Source: Sphingomonas sp. AP4-R1 (GTDB lineage: Bacteria; Pseudomonadota; Alphaproteobacteria; Sphingomonadales; Sphingomonadaceae). From it: a stretch of DNA of 64,000 nt. The notes beneath the pieces are model-generated. The model was not told the DNA's origin and ran no database searches. It saw nothing but the letters and a program-made list of their open reading frames with translations. Both the position numbers and the translations under genes were made by a program. The DNA lies in assembly GCF_013113735.1 (NCBI RefSeq), contig NZ_CP053346.1, forward strand, positions 3,920,001-3,984,000, given 5' to 3'. Of the stretch, positions 36,584-45,573 are shown one piece after another. Positions within the stretch are counted from its first letter, which is position 1. Each line of letters begins with the position of its first letter.

Positions 36584-37600
36584 ATGATGCAGAGTCGAAT
36601 TGTGTCGCGCCTCAAGCCTATCCAGATCGGGAATGTCCGCATCGAAACGCCAGTGATCCTGGCGCCGATGACGGGCGTGTCGGATCTTCCGTTCCGCCGG
36701 ATCGTCCGCAGCTTCGGCTCGGGCCTCAACGTAACCGAGATGATCGCCAGCCAGGCCGCGATCCGCGAGACGCGCCAGTCGCTCCAGAAGGCGATGTGGG
36801 ATGCGATCGAGGAGCCGGTCTCGATGCAGCTCGTCGGCTGCACGCCTTACGAGATGGGCGAAGCGGCGAAGCTCTCGGCCGACAAGGGCGCCGCGATCGT
36901 CGACATCAACATGGGCTGCCCGGTCCGCAAGGTCGTGAACGGCGATGCTGGCTCGGCGCTGATGCGCGTGCCGGATCTGGCCCGCTCGATCATCGAGGCG
37001 TGCGTGAAGGCGGTCGACGTGCCGGTCACGCTCAAGATGCGGATGGGCTGGGATCATCAGAGCCTCAACGCGCCCGAATTCGCGCGCATGGCCGAGGATC
37101 TCGGCGTGCAGATGATCACCGTCCACGGCCGCACCCGCTGCCAGATGTACAAGGGCAATGCCGACTGGGCGTTCGTCCGCAAGGTGAAGGACGCCGTCTC
37201 GATCCCCGTGATCGTCAATGGCGACATTTGCGGGATCGAGGATGCCGATCGCGCGCTGGAACTGTCCGGCGCCGATGGCCTGATGATCGGCCGTGGCAGC
37301 TATGGCCGCCCGTGGCTGCTCGCGCAGGTGATGCACTGGCTGGAAACGGGTCAGGAGCGTCCCGATCCCTCGCTCGATCAGCAATATCGGCTGATCGTCG
37401 GCCATTATGAGGCGATGCAGGAGCTGTACGGCAAGGATGTGGGCGTCAACATGGCGCGCAAGCATCTCGGCTGGTACACGAAGGGCCTGACCGGATCGGC
37501 CGAATTCCGTAACCGCGTGAACCAGGTGCCCGATCCCGCGACCGTGCTCGCCATGCTCGCCGAATTCTACGCTCCGTGGACCCAGCGCGCGGCGGCCTGA
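36584..37600 (+). CDS. dusB: tRNA-dihydrouridine synthase B
   Basis: A 338-residue FMN enzyme that reduces uridines in the tRNA D-loop. [21 protein letters not shown] opens the TIM barrel. [20 protein letters not shown] holds the catalytic Cys, and [13 protein letters not shown] and [14 protein letters not shown] bind FMN phosphate. The C-terminal helical domain (about 250-338) includes [17 protein letters not shown] 36584 is followed at once by a second ATG; either could be used. In many proteobacteria dusB precedes ntrBC or fis, as here: the ntrB start lies inside its 3' end. Confidence 0.95.
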   Translation: MMQSRIVSRLKPIQIGNVRIETPVILAPMTGVSDLPFRRIVRSFGSGLNVTEMIASQAAIRETRQSLQKAMWDAIEEPVSMQLVGCTPYEMGEAAKLSADKGAAIVDINMGCPVRKVVNGDAGSALMRVPDLARSIIEACVKAVDVPVTLKMRMGWDHQSLNAPEFARMAEDLGVQMITVHGRTRCQMYKGNADWAFVRKVKDAVSIPVIVNGDICGIEDADRALELSGADGLMIGRGSYGRPWLLAQVMHWLETGQERPDPSLDQQYRLIVGHYEAMQELYGKDVGVNMARKHLGWYTKGLTGSAEFRNRVNQVPDPATVLAMLAEFYAPWTQRAAA

Positions 37601-38688
37601 GCGCTGTCTTCGGTCGGCCGGGTGCCGATCGGCGCAGGCCCGCGCCTTCGGAAGAATTGCTCGCGGCGTTGCCGACGCCCGTGATCGCGATCGATGCCGA
37701 GGGGGTGATCCAGGAGATCAACGGCGCGGTCGAATCGCTCCTCAATCTGTCGCGTGTCGCCGTCGTGGGCCGGACGGTGCTGGACGTGATCGGCCATTCG
37801 CTGAACTCGCTGCCGAACGAGACGGTGGTGACGGCCTATGATCAGGAAATCCTGTTTCCCGGGGGGCGCCTGCAGGCCGATCTGCTGGTGGCGCCCTGGC
37901 CCGAGCGGCCGGGCTGGCGGATCGTGACGCTCCATCCGCACCCTGCCGCCGGACCGATCGCACGGCGCAGCGGGCGGGAAGGGGGCAGCCGCACCGCCGC
38001 CGGTGCCGCCGCGATGCTCGCGCACGAGATCAAGAATCCGCTGTCCGGCATCAGCGGCGCGGCGCAATTGCTGGAGCATAGTGTCGAGGCCGACGCCCGC
38101 CCGCTCACGCGGCTGATCCGCGAGGAGGTGGACCGTGTCGCCGCGCTGATCGATCGGATGGAGAATTTCACGGATACGCGCCCGCTGGATTGCGGGCCGC
38201 AGAATATCCACGCCATCCTCGAACATGCGCGCGCCGTCGCGGTGCGCGGCATGCATCCGACGATCCAGGTCCGCGAGATTTATGATCCCTCGCTGCCGTC
38301 CGTCCTGGGGCATCGGGATTCACTGGTGCAGGTTCTCATAAATCTTATCAAGAATGCATCCGAAGCTCTTGGTCCATTGGGGGGAACTATCACGCTCACT
38401 ACCGCCTATCGCCACGGCATCCGGATGCTGACCGAAGACGGCTATGGCCGCCGCGCGCTGCCGATCGAGGTGTGCGTGGTCGACGACGGCCCCGGCCCCC
38501 CGCACGACATCGCCGAACATCTGTTCGATCCGTTCGTGACGTCGAAGCCCACCGGGCGCGGTCTCGGCCTGGCGCTGGTGCAGAAGCTGATCGTCGATCA
38601 GGGCGGCATGGTGGAATATGCGCGCGAGGGCCGTCCCGAACGGACCGTGTTCCGCTTGATGCTTCCCCGTGCGGAGCGCCGGAATTGA
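37576..38688 (+). CDS. ntrB: Nitrogen regulation sensor histidine kinase
   Basis: A 370-residue soluble kinase starting at GTG and overlapping dusB by 25 bases. A PAS domain (about 25-120, [25 protein letters not shown]) precedes the phosphoacceptor His150 in [20 protein letters not shown]. The ATPase boxes are [10 protein letters not shown] (N), VVDDGPGPP (G1) and GRGLGLALV (G2). It phosphorylates or dephosphorylates NtrC according to PII and nitrogen status. The stop overlaps the ntrC TTG start by four bases. Confidence 0.95.
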   Translation: MDPARGGLSAVFGRPGADRRRPAPSEELLAALPTPVIAIDAEGVIQEINGAVESLLNLSRVAVVGRTVLDVIGHSLNSLPNETVVTAYDQEILFPGGRLQADLLVAPWPERPGWRIVTLHPHPAAGPIARRSGREGGSRTAAGAAAMLAHEIKNPLSGISGAAQLLEHSVEADARPLTRLIREEVDRVAALIDRMENFTDTRPLDCGPQNIHAILEHARAVAVRGMHPTIQVREIYDPSLPSVLGHRDSLVQVLINLIKNASEALGPLGGTITLTTAYRHGIRMLTEDGYGRRALPIEVCVVDDGPGPPHDIAEHLFDPFVTSKPTGRGLGLALVQKLIVDQGGMVEYAREGRPERTVFRLMLPRAERRN

Positions 38689-40130
38689 ACGCGCCGCGCG
38701 CGGGGCGCATCCTCGTCACCGACGACGATGCCGCGATCCGGACCGTCGTGCGGGAAGCGCTGCGCCGCGCCGGCCATGTCGTGGAGGTGGCGGGCAGCCT
38801 CGCCGAGCAGAAGCGTGCCTTCGCCCATTTTCGGCCCGACGTGCTGGTGACGGACGTGGTGCTGCCCGACGGCAACGGGCTGGATGCGGTCGCGGATCTG
38901 CGCATCAGCCAGCCGGGCCTGCCCGTGATCGTGCTGTCGGCGCAGAATACCTTCACCACCGCCCTGCGCGCGAACGAGCAGGGCGCCTTCGATTACCTTC
39001 CCAAGCCGTTCGATCTCGGCGAACTGGCGCGCACCGTGGCCGATGCGCTGAGCGCGACGCCGAGCACCGGCGACCCGATCGAGGAGCAGGCGGGCGAGGA
39101 TCTGCCGCTGATCGGCCGTTCCTCCGCGATGCAGGAAGTCTATCGGACGATCGCGCGCGTGGTCTCGAATGACCTGACCGTGCTGATCCTCGGCGAATCC
39201 GGCACCGGCAAGGAACTGGTTTCGCGCGCCATCCACGATTTCGGCGCGCGCAAGGACGCGCCGTTCGTGCCGGTCAACATGGCCGCGATCCCGCGCGAAC
39301 TGATCGAGAGCGAGTTGTTCGGGCATGAGCGCGGTGCCTTCACCGGCGCCGCCCAGCGCAATGTCGGCCGGTTCGAACAGGCCCAGCGCGGCACTTTGTT
39401 CCTCGACGAGATCGGGGACATGCCGATCGAAGCGCAGACCCGCCTGCTGCGCGTGCTGCAATCGGGCGAGTTCACGCCGGTCGGCTCGGCCCGCGCGATC
39501 AAGGCCGATGTCCGCATCATCTCGGCCACGCATCAGGATCTGCCGCGCCTGATCGCGGAAGGATCGTTCCGCGAGGATCTCTATTACCGGCTGAACGTCG
39601 TGCCCGTCCGCCTGCCGCCGCTGCGCGAGCGCGGCGGGGATGTCGCCCTGCTCGCGCGCTACTTCCTCGATCGTGCGGCGGCGAGCGGCCTGCCGCGCAA
39701 ATCGCTGGACGATGCCGCCGCGCTCCGGCTCGAACGTCATGTCTGGCCCGGCAACGTCCGCGAACTGGAAAATCTGATGCGCCGCCTCGCCGCGCTCAGC
39801 CGCGATCCCGTGATCGGGGCGGCGCTGGTGGAGCAGCAACTGGCGGAGGGGCAGGGGAGCGTCGCGCAACTGGCCGAGGCGGGCAATCTGGCCGAGGCGA
39901 TCGAGCATCATATCGCGCGCCACCTCGCCAGCTATGGCAACGCTCTGCCGCCGGACGGGCTCTACGATCGCGTGCTGGCCGAAGTGGAGCGGCCTCTGCT
40001 CCGGCTCGTGCTGGCCGCTGTGCGCGGCAATCAGCTGAAGGCCGCCAAGCTGCTTGGGCTCAACCGCAATACGCTGCGCAAGAAGCTGACCGACCTCGGG
40101 GTCGGCCCCGCCGTCCGGCGCCCCGAATGA
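38685..40130 (+). CDS. ntrC: Nitrogen regulation response regulator, sigma-54 activator
   Basis: A 481-residue protein. The receiver domain has Asp57 in [11 protein letters not shown] as the phosphorylation site. The AAA+ domain has Walker A GESGTGKE, the sigma-54 contact loop [10 protein letters not shown], Walker [13 protein letters not shown], and the arginine-finger region [14 protein letters not shown] Fis-type helix-turn-helix ends it ([24 protein letters not shown]). The start is a TTG at 38685 that overlaps the ntrB stop, with GGAG eight bases upstream; no better start lies near the receiver. It activates nitrogen-assimilation promoters with RpoN. Confidence 0.95.
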   Translation: MNAPRAGRILVTDDDAAIRTVVREALRRAGHVVEVAGSLAEQKRAFAHFRPDVLVTDVVLPDGNGLDAVADLRISQPGLPVIVLSAQNTFTTALRANEQGAFDYLPKPFDLGELARTVADALSATPSTGDPIEEQAGEDLPLIGRSSAMQEVYRTIARVVSNDLTVLILGESGTGKELVSRAIHDFGARKDAPFVPVNMAAIPRELIESELFGHERGAFTGAAQRNVGRFEQAQRGTLFLDEIGDMPIEAQTRLLRVLQSGEFTPVGSARAIKADVRIISATHQDLPRLIAEGSFREDLYYRLNVVPVRLPPLRERGGDVALLARYFLDRAAASGLPRKSLDDAAALRLERHVWPGNVRELENLMRRLAALSRDPVIGAALVEQQLAEGQGSVAQLAEAGNLAEAIEHHIARHLASYGNALPPDGLYDRVLAEVERPLLRLVLAAVRGNQLKAAKLLGLNRNTLRKKLTDLGVGPAVRRPE

Positions 40131-40220
40131 CGACTCCGCCGAGCAATGCTTCTTAACAAACTGTAAAGTTTCTGCCGCACAACGGCACTAGCCCCCGTCG
40201 GCGGCGATCCGGGGATCGCT

Positions 40221-40241
40221 GCGCCGGTCCCGTACCGGCGC
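40221..40241. promoter_or_regulatory. GC hairpin in the leader after ntrC
   Basis: GCGCCGGT pairs perfectly with ACCGGCGC across a 5-base loop, followed by CCCGTTCGTTGTTT. It could terminate the ntrBC transcript weakly or structure the leader of the PEPxxWA gene that starts 25 bases later. Confidence 0.45.
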
Positions 40242-40266
40242 CCCGTTCGTTGTTTCAGGGGTGGAT

Positions 40267-40938
40267 ATGAAGAAGATCGTCGCAGCTCTGCTGCTTTCCG
40301 TTGCCACGGGCCTTGCCATGCCGGCGGCCGCCACCGTGGTGGGCGTCGCGGATACCAGCAGCGCCTTTCCGTTTGGCCCGAACGCCTATCTGGGCGGCTA
40401 TTATTACCAGCAGATCTACAGCGCCGCGAGCTTCTCGTCCGCCACGACGATCCAGAATCTGACCTTCTACAGCTCAACGCCGAACGGCACCGCCAACAGC
40501 GGCACCTATCGCTTCTCCCTGTCGACCTCGACCGCCGCGATCCCGACGTTCGATACGAGCACGACCGTTCCGTGGACCGATCCGGCCTACACGCAGGACT
40601 ATGAGGGCACGCTGGGCTCGATCGTGGACGGCAAGCTGCAGATCAACCTTTCGACCGCGTTCAATTATGATCCGGCCGCCGGCAATCTGCTGCTGACCAT
40701 CTACAATCCGGGCCTGTCATCGGACGGGACGGCCTATTTCGATGCCGACATCAACAACGGCATCACCAACATGCGCTATTCGGCTTATCCCTATGACTCG
40801 AACCGCGGCCTCGTGACCGGCTTCAACGAAGGCGCCAGCGCCGTGCCGGAACCGGCCAGCTGGGCGATGATGATCGGTGGCTTCGGCCTGGTCGGCGCCG
40901 CGATGCGCCGTCGTCGCGTGTCCGTCCGCTTCGCCTGA
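40267..40938 (+). CDS. PEPxxWA-CTERM sorting-tag exported protein
   Basis: A 223-residue exported protein. It has a signal peptide (MKKIVAALLLSVATGLAMPAAA), a beta-rich Tyr/Ser/Thr-rich body, and a C-terminal tripartite tag: VPEPASWAMMIGGFGLVGAAMRRRR at about 194-218. This is the PEPxxWA-CTERM signal recognised by an exosortase-type sorting system of sphingomonads; the exosortase is not in this window. The ATG at 40267 follows GGGGTGG; a GTG two codons upstream is the alternative. It sits between ntrC and ntrY, where the conserved cluster normally has no such gene, and it has its own strong terminator. The function of the body is unknown. Confidence 0.9.
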   Translation: MKKIVAALLLSVATGLAMPAAATVVGVADTSSAFPFGPNAYLGGYYYQQIYSAASFSSATTIQNLTFYSSTPNGTANSGTYRFSLSTSTAAIPTFDTSTTVPWTDPAYTQDYEGTLGSIVDGKLQINLSTAFNYDPAAGNLLLTIYNPGLSSDGTAYFDADINNGITNMRYSAYPYDSNRGLVTGFNEGASAVPEPASWAMMIGGFGLVGAAMRRRRVSVRFA

Positions 40939-40944
40939 TGGTTC

Positions 40945-40975
40945 GCCCGGCCGGTTGATCGCCGGCCGGGCTTTT
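40945..40975 (+). terminator. Rho-independent terminator after the PEPxxWA gene
   Basis: GCCCGGCCGG pairs perfectly with CCGGCCGGGC over a 7-base loop and is followed by TTTT. It starts six bases after the stop codon and isolates this gene from ntrY downstream. Confidence 0.92.
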
Positions 40976-41089
40976 CCCGACGCGGGAGGGGCACCCCGCG
41001 CTTGCCACGCCGTAAACATTGCGACGAACCGTGCGTCCCTGCGGCGGGCTGTGTTTGCCACGCAACGCGCCTGTGGTATCGAAGCCACT

Positions 41090-43336
41090 ATGAAGGCGTC
41101 CGCCCCGCAGTTCGGCCAGCGGTTCGGCACGAGCGCCCCGCGCTGGCGCCGTCGGCTGGCGCTATGGATGCGGGGTCCGCAGGCGGGCCTCGTATACGAA
41201 CTCGGCACCCTGCTTCTGGTCCTCGCCATGATGGGCGTGGCCTATGCCACGCTCAACCATGCCGGCGCGCCGCAGAAGCTGCTGACCCCGGTGGTGGTGG
41301 CGCTGCTGCTGGTGGGAACTTTGGTGCCCGCCATGGGCCTGCTCGTGCTGCTCGCGCGCCGGATCGCGCGCGCCCGCGCCGAGCGTTCTCCGCTCGGTGG
41401 GCGCGGCCAGCTCCATGTCCGCCTCGTCGCGCTCTTTTCGGCCATCGCCGCACTGCCGACCCTGCTGGTGGTGATCTTCGCGTCGCTGCTGTTTCAATAT
41501 GGCGTGCAATTCTGGTTTTCGGATCGCGCGCGCGTCGTCCTCCAGAATGCCGACAAGGTCGCCCAGACCTATGTGAACGAACACAGCAAGCGGCTGGCGG
41601 ACGACAATGCCGCGATGGCCGGCGATATTCTCCGCGCGCTGAACGATGCGCGGCCGGACGATCCGCGCTGGGACAGTTATTTCGCGAGCCAGGTCTTCTA
41701 TCGTCTGCTGGATCAGGCGGCGATGATCCGCGTCGCCAAGGACGGCAGCGAGCAGTTGATCTGGGGCGCGAACCTCGACAAACGCGCGCTGGAGCAGCGC
41801 CTCTCACCCGCCATCCTGCCCAGCCTCGCCGACGATCAGCCGCATACCCGCGTGCTGCGCGATCGGCTGGAGTCGGTGCTGCGCTTCGACAAGAATACCG
41901 GCACCTATCTGTGGGTGGCGCGCAACGCCGATCCGCTGGTGCTGGCGCAGGCGGGCCGCGCCAACAGCGCGATCAACGATTATACGCAATTGCTCGATCG
42001 CTCGCGCACGTGGCAGTTCCGCTTCAATCTCGCCTTGTTCGCCGGATCGCTGCTGATCGTCGCGATCGCGATCTGGGTGGCGCTGGCGGTCGCGGATCGC
42101 CTCGTCCGTCCGATCGGCGATCTGGTGGGGGCCGCGCGCCGGGTGGCGGGCGGCGATCTGTCCGCGCGCGTGGCCTCCAGCGCCAGTCATGACGAGGTCG
42201 GCACGCTCGCCGCCGCCTTCAACCGCATGACCCGTCGCCTGCAGGAGCAGACGGGCGCGCTCGAAAATCGCCGTGCGCTGACGGAGGCCGTGCTGTCGGG
42301 CGTGTCGGCGGGCGTGATCGCGGTGAATGCGGAAGGGCTGGTGACGATCATCAACCCTTCGGCCAATCGCCTGCTGCATGCGGAAGGCCGCGATCCGATT
42401 GGCGCGCGCCTCGCCGATATCGCTCCGGAGCTGGCGGCGCTGATGGAATCGTCCCAGCGCGAAGCGGTGATCCAGCTGGCGGCGGGCGGCGAGGTCCGCA
42501 CGCTGGCCGTGACGATCGGCCGGGCGGGCGCGGGCCCGGAATCGCCGCATGTTCTCACCTTCGACGACATCACCCAGCAGCTTTCGGACCAGCGTCGCGC
42601 CGCCTGGGCCGATGTCGCGCGCCGGATCGCGCACGAGATCAAGAATCCGCTGACCCCGATCCAGCTCGCCGCCGAGCGTCTCCAGCGTCGTTATGGCCGC
42701 GACATCGTCGACGAGACGGGCACGTTCGAGCGCCTCGTCTCCACGATCGTGCGTCAGGTGGGCGATATCCGCCGCATGATCGACGAATTCTCCGGGTTCG
42801 CGCGCATGCCGAAGCCGAGCTTCGCCGAGGAACCGATCGTCGAGATCGTGCGTGAGACGTTGCTGCTCGCCGAGGTCGCCAATCCTCACGTCACCTTCTC
42901 GTTCGATGCGCCGCATCCCGGCCCGCTGATCGTCTGCGACCGGCGCCAGCTGGGGCAGGCCTTCACCAACATCGTGAAGAACGGGGTGGAGGCGATCGAA
43001 GGGCGGCTGGGCGACGAGCCCGGCGGCCAGATCTGGCTGGCGATGGGCTGGACGGCCGAAGGACGCCTGTCGCTGACGGTGGCGGACAATGGCGTCGGCC
43101 TGCCCGCCGAGCGCGAGCGCATCACCGAACCCTATATGACGACGCGGGCCAAGGGCACGGGGCTCGGCCTCGCGATCGTCGAGAAAATCGTCGAGGATCA
43201 TCTGGGGCAGATGAGCTTCGCCGACCGTGAGGGTGGAGGCGCCGTGGTGCGCCTGATCCTCGATCCCGCGGCGCTCGCGCCGCTCGCCGGCGGTGAGGGG
43301 GCTCCGCCGGCCGAGCGACGGATCGCGGCAGAATGA
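41090..43336 (+). CDS. ntrY: Membrane sensor histidine kinase NtrY
   Basis: A 748-residue kinase. Predicted membrane helices lie at about 35-57, 68-90, 105-128 and 312-335, the last two flanking a periplasmic sensor region. A HAMP domain (about 335-388), a PAS domain (about 400-500), the His-box [20 protein letters not shown] and the ATPase boxes NIVKNGVEAIE, VADNGVGLP and GTGLGLAIV follow. It pairs with NtrX, and in alphaproteobacteria responds to nitrogen or redox state. ATG 41090 has only a weak ribosome-binding site. The 151-base gap before it contains the PEPxxWA terminator and nothing else recognised. Confidence 0.94.
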   Translation: MKASAPQFGQRFGTSAPRWRRRLALWMRGPQAGLVYELGTLLLVLAMMGVAYATLNHAGAPQKLLTPVVVALLLVGTLVPAMGLLVLLARRIARARAERSPLGGRGQLHVRLVALFSAIAALPTLLVVIFASLLFQYGVQFWFSDRARVVLQNADKVAQTYVNEHSKRLADDNAAMAGDILRALNDARPDDPRWDSYFASQVFYRLLDQAAMIRVAKDGSEQLIWGANLDKRALEQRLSPAILPSLADDQPHTRVLRDRLESVLRFDKNTGTYLWVARNADPLVLAQAGRANSAINDYTQLLDRSRTWQFRFNLALFAGSLLIVAIAIWVALAVADRLVRPIGDLVGAARRVAGGDLSARVASSASHDEVGTLAAAFNRMTRRLQEQTGALENRRALTEAVLSGVSAGVIAVNAEGLVTIINPSANRLLHAEGRDPIGARLADIAPELAALMESSQREAVIQLAAGGEVRTLAVTIGRAGAGPESPHVLTFDDITQQLSDQRRAAWADVARRIAHEIKNPLTPIQLAAERLQRRYGRDIVDETGTFERLVSTIVRQVGDIRRMIDEFSGFARMPKPSFAEEPIVEIVRETLLLAEVANPHVTFSFDAPHPGPLIVCDRRQLGQAFTNIVKNGVEAIEGRLGDEPGGQIWLAMGWTAEGRLSLTVADNGVGLPAERERITEPYMTTRAKGTGLGLAIVEKIVEDHLGQMSFADREGGGAVVRLILDPAALAPLAGGEGAPPAERRIAAE

Positions 43337-43363
43337 CTTTCTCTTTCGGAGCGATCTGAGCCT

Positions 43364-44749
43364 ATGGCCCTCGATATTCTCGTCGTCGACGACGAAGCCG
43401 ACATCCGCGAGCTGGTGGCCGGCGTCCTCGAGGATGAAGGCTATCAGACCCGCACGGCAGCCAATGCCGATGCGGCGCTGGCCGCCATCGCCGAGCGGCG
43501 TCCGAGCCTCGCCTTGCTCGATGTGTGGCTGCAGGGCTCGCGCCTCGACGGGCTGGAACTGCTGGCCGAGATCAAGCGGCGCGATCCCTCGCTGCCCGTG
43601 ATCGTCGTCTCCGGCCACGGCACGCTGGATACGGCGGTCGCCGCCGTCCGGCAGGGCGCGATCGACTTCATCGAGAAGCCGTTCGAGAGCGAACGCCTGC
43701 TCCATCTGGTCGCGCGCGCGACCGAGACGGACCGCCTGCGCCGCGAGAACGCCTCGCTGAAGGAGCGTTTCGGCGAGGAGGCGGAACTGACCGGCACCTC
43801 CAGCGCGATCAATTCGGTGCGCGCCACGCTGAAGCGCGTCGCCGCCACCGGCAGCCGCGTGCTGATCACCGGCCCGGCCGGCGTCGGCAAGGAAGTCGCC
43901 GCGCGCCTGCTGCACGACTGGAGCTCGCGCGCCTCGGCCTCGTTCGTCGTCGTGGCCGCCGCGCGCATGACGCCGGATCGCGTCGAGGAGGAATTGTTCG
44001 GCGTGGAGGAGGGCGGCGAACTCGTCCGCCCCGGCCTGCTGGAGGCCGCGCATGGCGGCACGCTCTTCCTCGACGAGATTGCGGACATGCCGCTCACGAC
44101 GCAGGCCCGCATCCTGCGCGTGCTGACCGATCAGAGCTTCAGCCGCGTCGGCGGCACGCGCACCGTGAAGGTGGATGTGCGCGTCGTCTCCGCCACCGCG
44201 CGCGATCTGTCGGAAGAGATTGCCGCCGGGCGCTTCCGCGAGGATCTCTATTACCGGCTCAACGTCGTGCCCGTGCATCTCTCGCCTCTGGGCGAACGGC
44301 GCGAGGACGTGCCGCCGCTGGCCGAACGCTTCGTCGCGCGCTTCGCCGCCGAGCGTCGCGTGGCGACGCCGGTGCTGGGGGCGGAGGCGCTCGCCGCGCT
44401 GCAGGCCTATGACTGGCCGGGCAATGTCCGCCAGCTCCGCAACGTGATCGAGCGGACGATCATCCTCGCGCCCGGCGACAGGCTAGCGACGATCGAGGCC
44501 GACATGCTCCCGCCCGAAGTGACGAGCGGGCAGAGCGAACTCGTGTCGGGCAGCGCCGCCCGATCGATCATGGGCACGCCGCTGCGCGAGGCGCGCGAGA
44601 CGTTCGAGCGCGAATATCTGCGCGTCCAGATCCGCCGTTTCTCGGGCAATATCAGCCGCACCGCCACCTTCATCGGCATGGAAAGATCGGCGCTGCACCG
44701 CAAGCTGAAGACGCTCGGTCTGGCCGATCCCCGGTCCGAGGATGAGTGA
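43364..44749 (+). CDS. ntrX: Response regulator NtrX, AAA+ domain without GAFTGA loop
   Basis: A 461-residue regulator 27 bases after ntrY. The receiver domain has Asp53 in LALLDVWLQGS. The AAA+ domain has Walker A GPAGVGKE and Walker [13 protein letters not shown], with [13 protein letters not shown]. Where NtrC-type activators carry GAFTGA, this protein reads LFGVEEGGELVRPGLLEAA, so the sigma-54 contact loop is lost. A Fis-type helix-turn-helix ends it (NISRTATFIGMERSALHRKLKTLG). It is therefore more likely a sigma-54-independent transcription factor. Loss of this loop is known for some alphaproteobacterial NtrX proteins. Confidence 0.94.
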   Translation: MALDILVVDDEADIRELVAGVLEDEGYQTRTAANADAALAAIAERRPSLALLDVWLQGSRLDGLELLAEIKRRDPSLPVIVVSGHGTLDTAVAAVRQGAIDFIEKPFESERLLHLVARATETDRLRRENASLKERFGEEAELTGTSSAINSVRATLKRVAATGSRVLITGPAGVGKEVAARLLHDWSSRASASFVVVAAARMTPDRVEEELFGVEEGGELVRPGLLEAAHGGTLFLDEIADMPLTTQARILRVLTDQSFSRVGGTRTVKVDVRVVSATARDLSEEIAAGRFREDLYYRLNVVPVHLSPLGERREDVPPLAERFVARFAAERRVATPVLGAEALAALQAYDWPGNVRQLRNVIERTIILAPGDRLATIEADMLPPEVTSGQSELVSGSAARSIMGTPLREARETFEREYLRVQIRRFSGNISRTATFIGMERSALHRKLKTLGLADPRSEDE

Positions 44750-44762
44750 CATTCGCACGTTT

Positions 44763-44788
44763 GAAACAGCGCGGGGGTAACAATCGTT
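44763..44788 (+). promoter_or_regulatory. Possible EcfG-type promoter upstream of hfq
   Basis: GAAAC is separated by 17 bases from CGTT. This differs from the EcfG consensus GGAAC-N16/17-CGTT at one base. It lies about 130 bases before the hfq start. A vegetative promoter nearer the gene is also likely but not clear. Confidence 0.3.
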
Positions 44789-44915
44789 CACGTTGCGCTC
44801 TTGTGCTGCGCTGCAAAACGAATACATTCCCGCCCGTCCCGCAGCCGGCGGGGCGCATGACTCCCATGAAGGGCGCCTAGCGGGCCACGACCCGCCAAGA
44901 CCGGAGAACCGGACC

Positions 44916-45407
44916 ATGGCCGACAAGGTCAACAATCTTCAGGACGTGTTCCTGAATACGCTTCGCAAGTCCAAGACGCCGGTGACGATGTTCCTGGTGA
45001 AGGGTGTGAAGCTTCAGGGCATCATCACCTGGTTCGATAATTTCTCGGTGCTGCTGCGGCGGGACGGCCAGAGCCAGCTGATCTACAAGCACGCCATCTC
45101 GACCGTGATGCCCGCGCATCCGGTGGACCTTGCCGAGATCGACAAGGCGTTCGAGGACAAAAAGTCCCAGCTGCTGCAGGAAATCTTCCTCGCGGCCGTC
45201 CGCAAGTCAGCCGATCCGGTGACGATGTTCCTCGTCAATGGCGTGATGCTGCAAGGCGAGATCGCGGCCTATGATCTGTTCTGCATGCTGCTCCGCCGCG
45301 ACGGGATGAGCCAGCTCGTCTACAAGCACGCCATCTCGACCGTGCAGCCGATGCGCCCGCTCAACCTGATGACCGGCGACGATGACGAGGATGACGGCGA
45401 GGAATAA
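44916..45407 (+). CDS. hfq: Hfq RNA chaperone, tandem double-Sm form
   Basis: A 163-residue protein, about twice a normal Hfq, built of two full Sm-like repeats: residues ~8-70 and ~87-149, identical at about 41 of 63 positions by hand count. Both end with the Sm2 signature YKHAIST (57-63 and 136-142). An acidic tail ([10 protein letters not shown]) follows. Hfq pairs small RNAs with mRNAs. Three such subunits would make the usual six-fold ring as a pseudo-hexamer. Copy 2 has Met where the distal-face Lys of VKLQG lies in copy 1, and Leu in place of the Asn of FDNF, so the two halves may have different RNA contacts. GGAGA upstream of the ATG supports the start. Confidence 0.96.
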   Translation: MADKVNNLQDVFLNTLRKSKTPVTMFLVKGVKLQGIITWFDNFSVLLRRDGQSQLIYKHAISTVMPAHPVDLAEIDKAFEDKKSQLLQEIFLAAVRKSADPVTMFLVNGVMLQGEIAAYDLFCMLLRRDGMSQLVYKHAISTVQPMRPLNLMTGDDDEDDGEE

Positions 45408-45436
45408 GTCCTCGCTTTCCCGTTTCGTTTCCACTT

Positions 45437-45539
45437 CGTCATCCTGAACTGGTTTCAGGATCCATGTGCCGAGGTTTCGTCGAGCGTACCGCTCGTGGCT
45501 TCCGGTTCGCATGGATCCTGAAACCAGTTCAGGATGACG
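45437..45539. repeat. Perfect 30-bp inverted repeat between hfq and hflX
   Basis: Arms at 45437-45466 and 45510-45539 are exact inverted copies of 30 bases (beginning CGTCATCCTGAACTGG). The 43-base centre holds a further short hairpin (CGAGC / GCTCG). It occupies most of the 166-base hfq-hflX gap. In RNA it would form a very stable stem. This is one of the sphingomonad dispersed repeat types. Confidence 0.9.
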
Positions 45540-45573
45540 TCTGTTTGTACTCCATGATGATCGAGACCAGCCC

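Noticed and set aside
41804..44278. About 820-codon frame antisense to ntrY and ntrX
   Set aside because: It is the complement of two clear signalling genes; its composition is typical of a GC-driven shadow frame.
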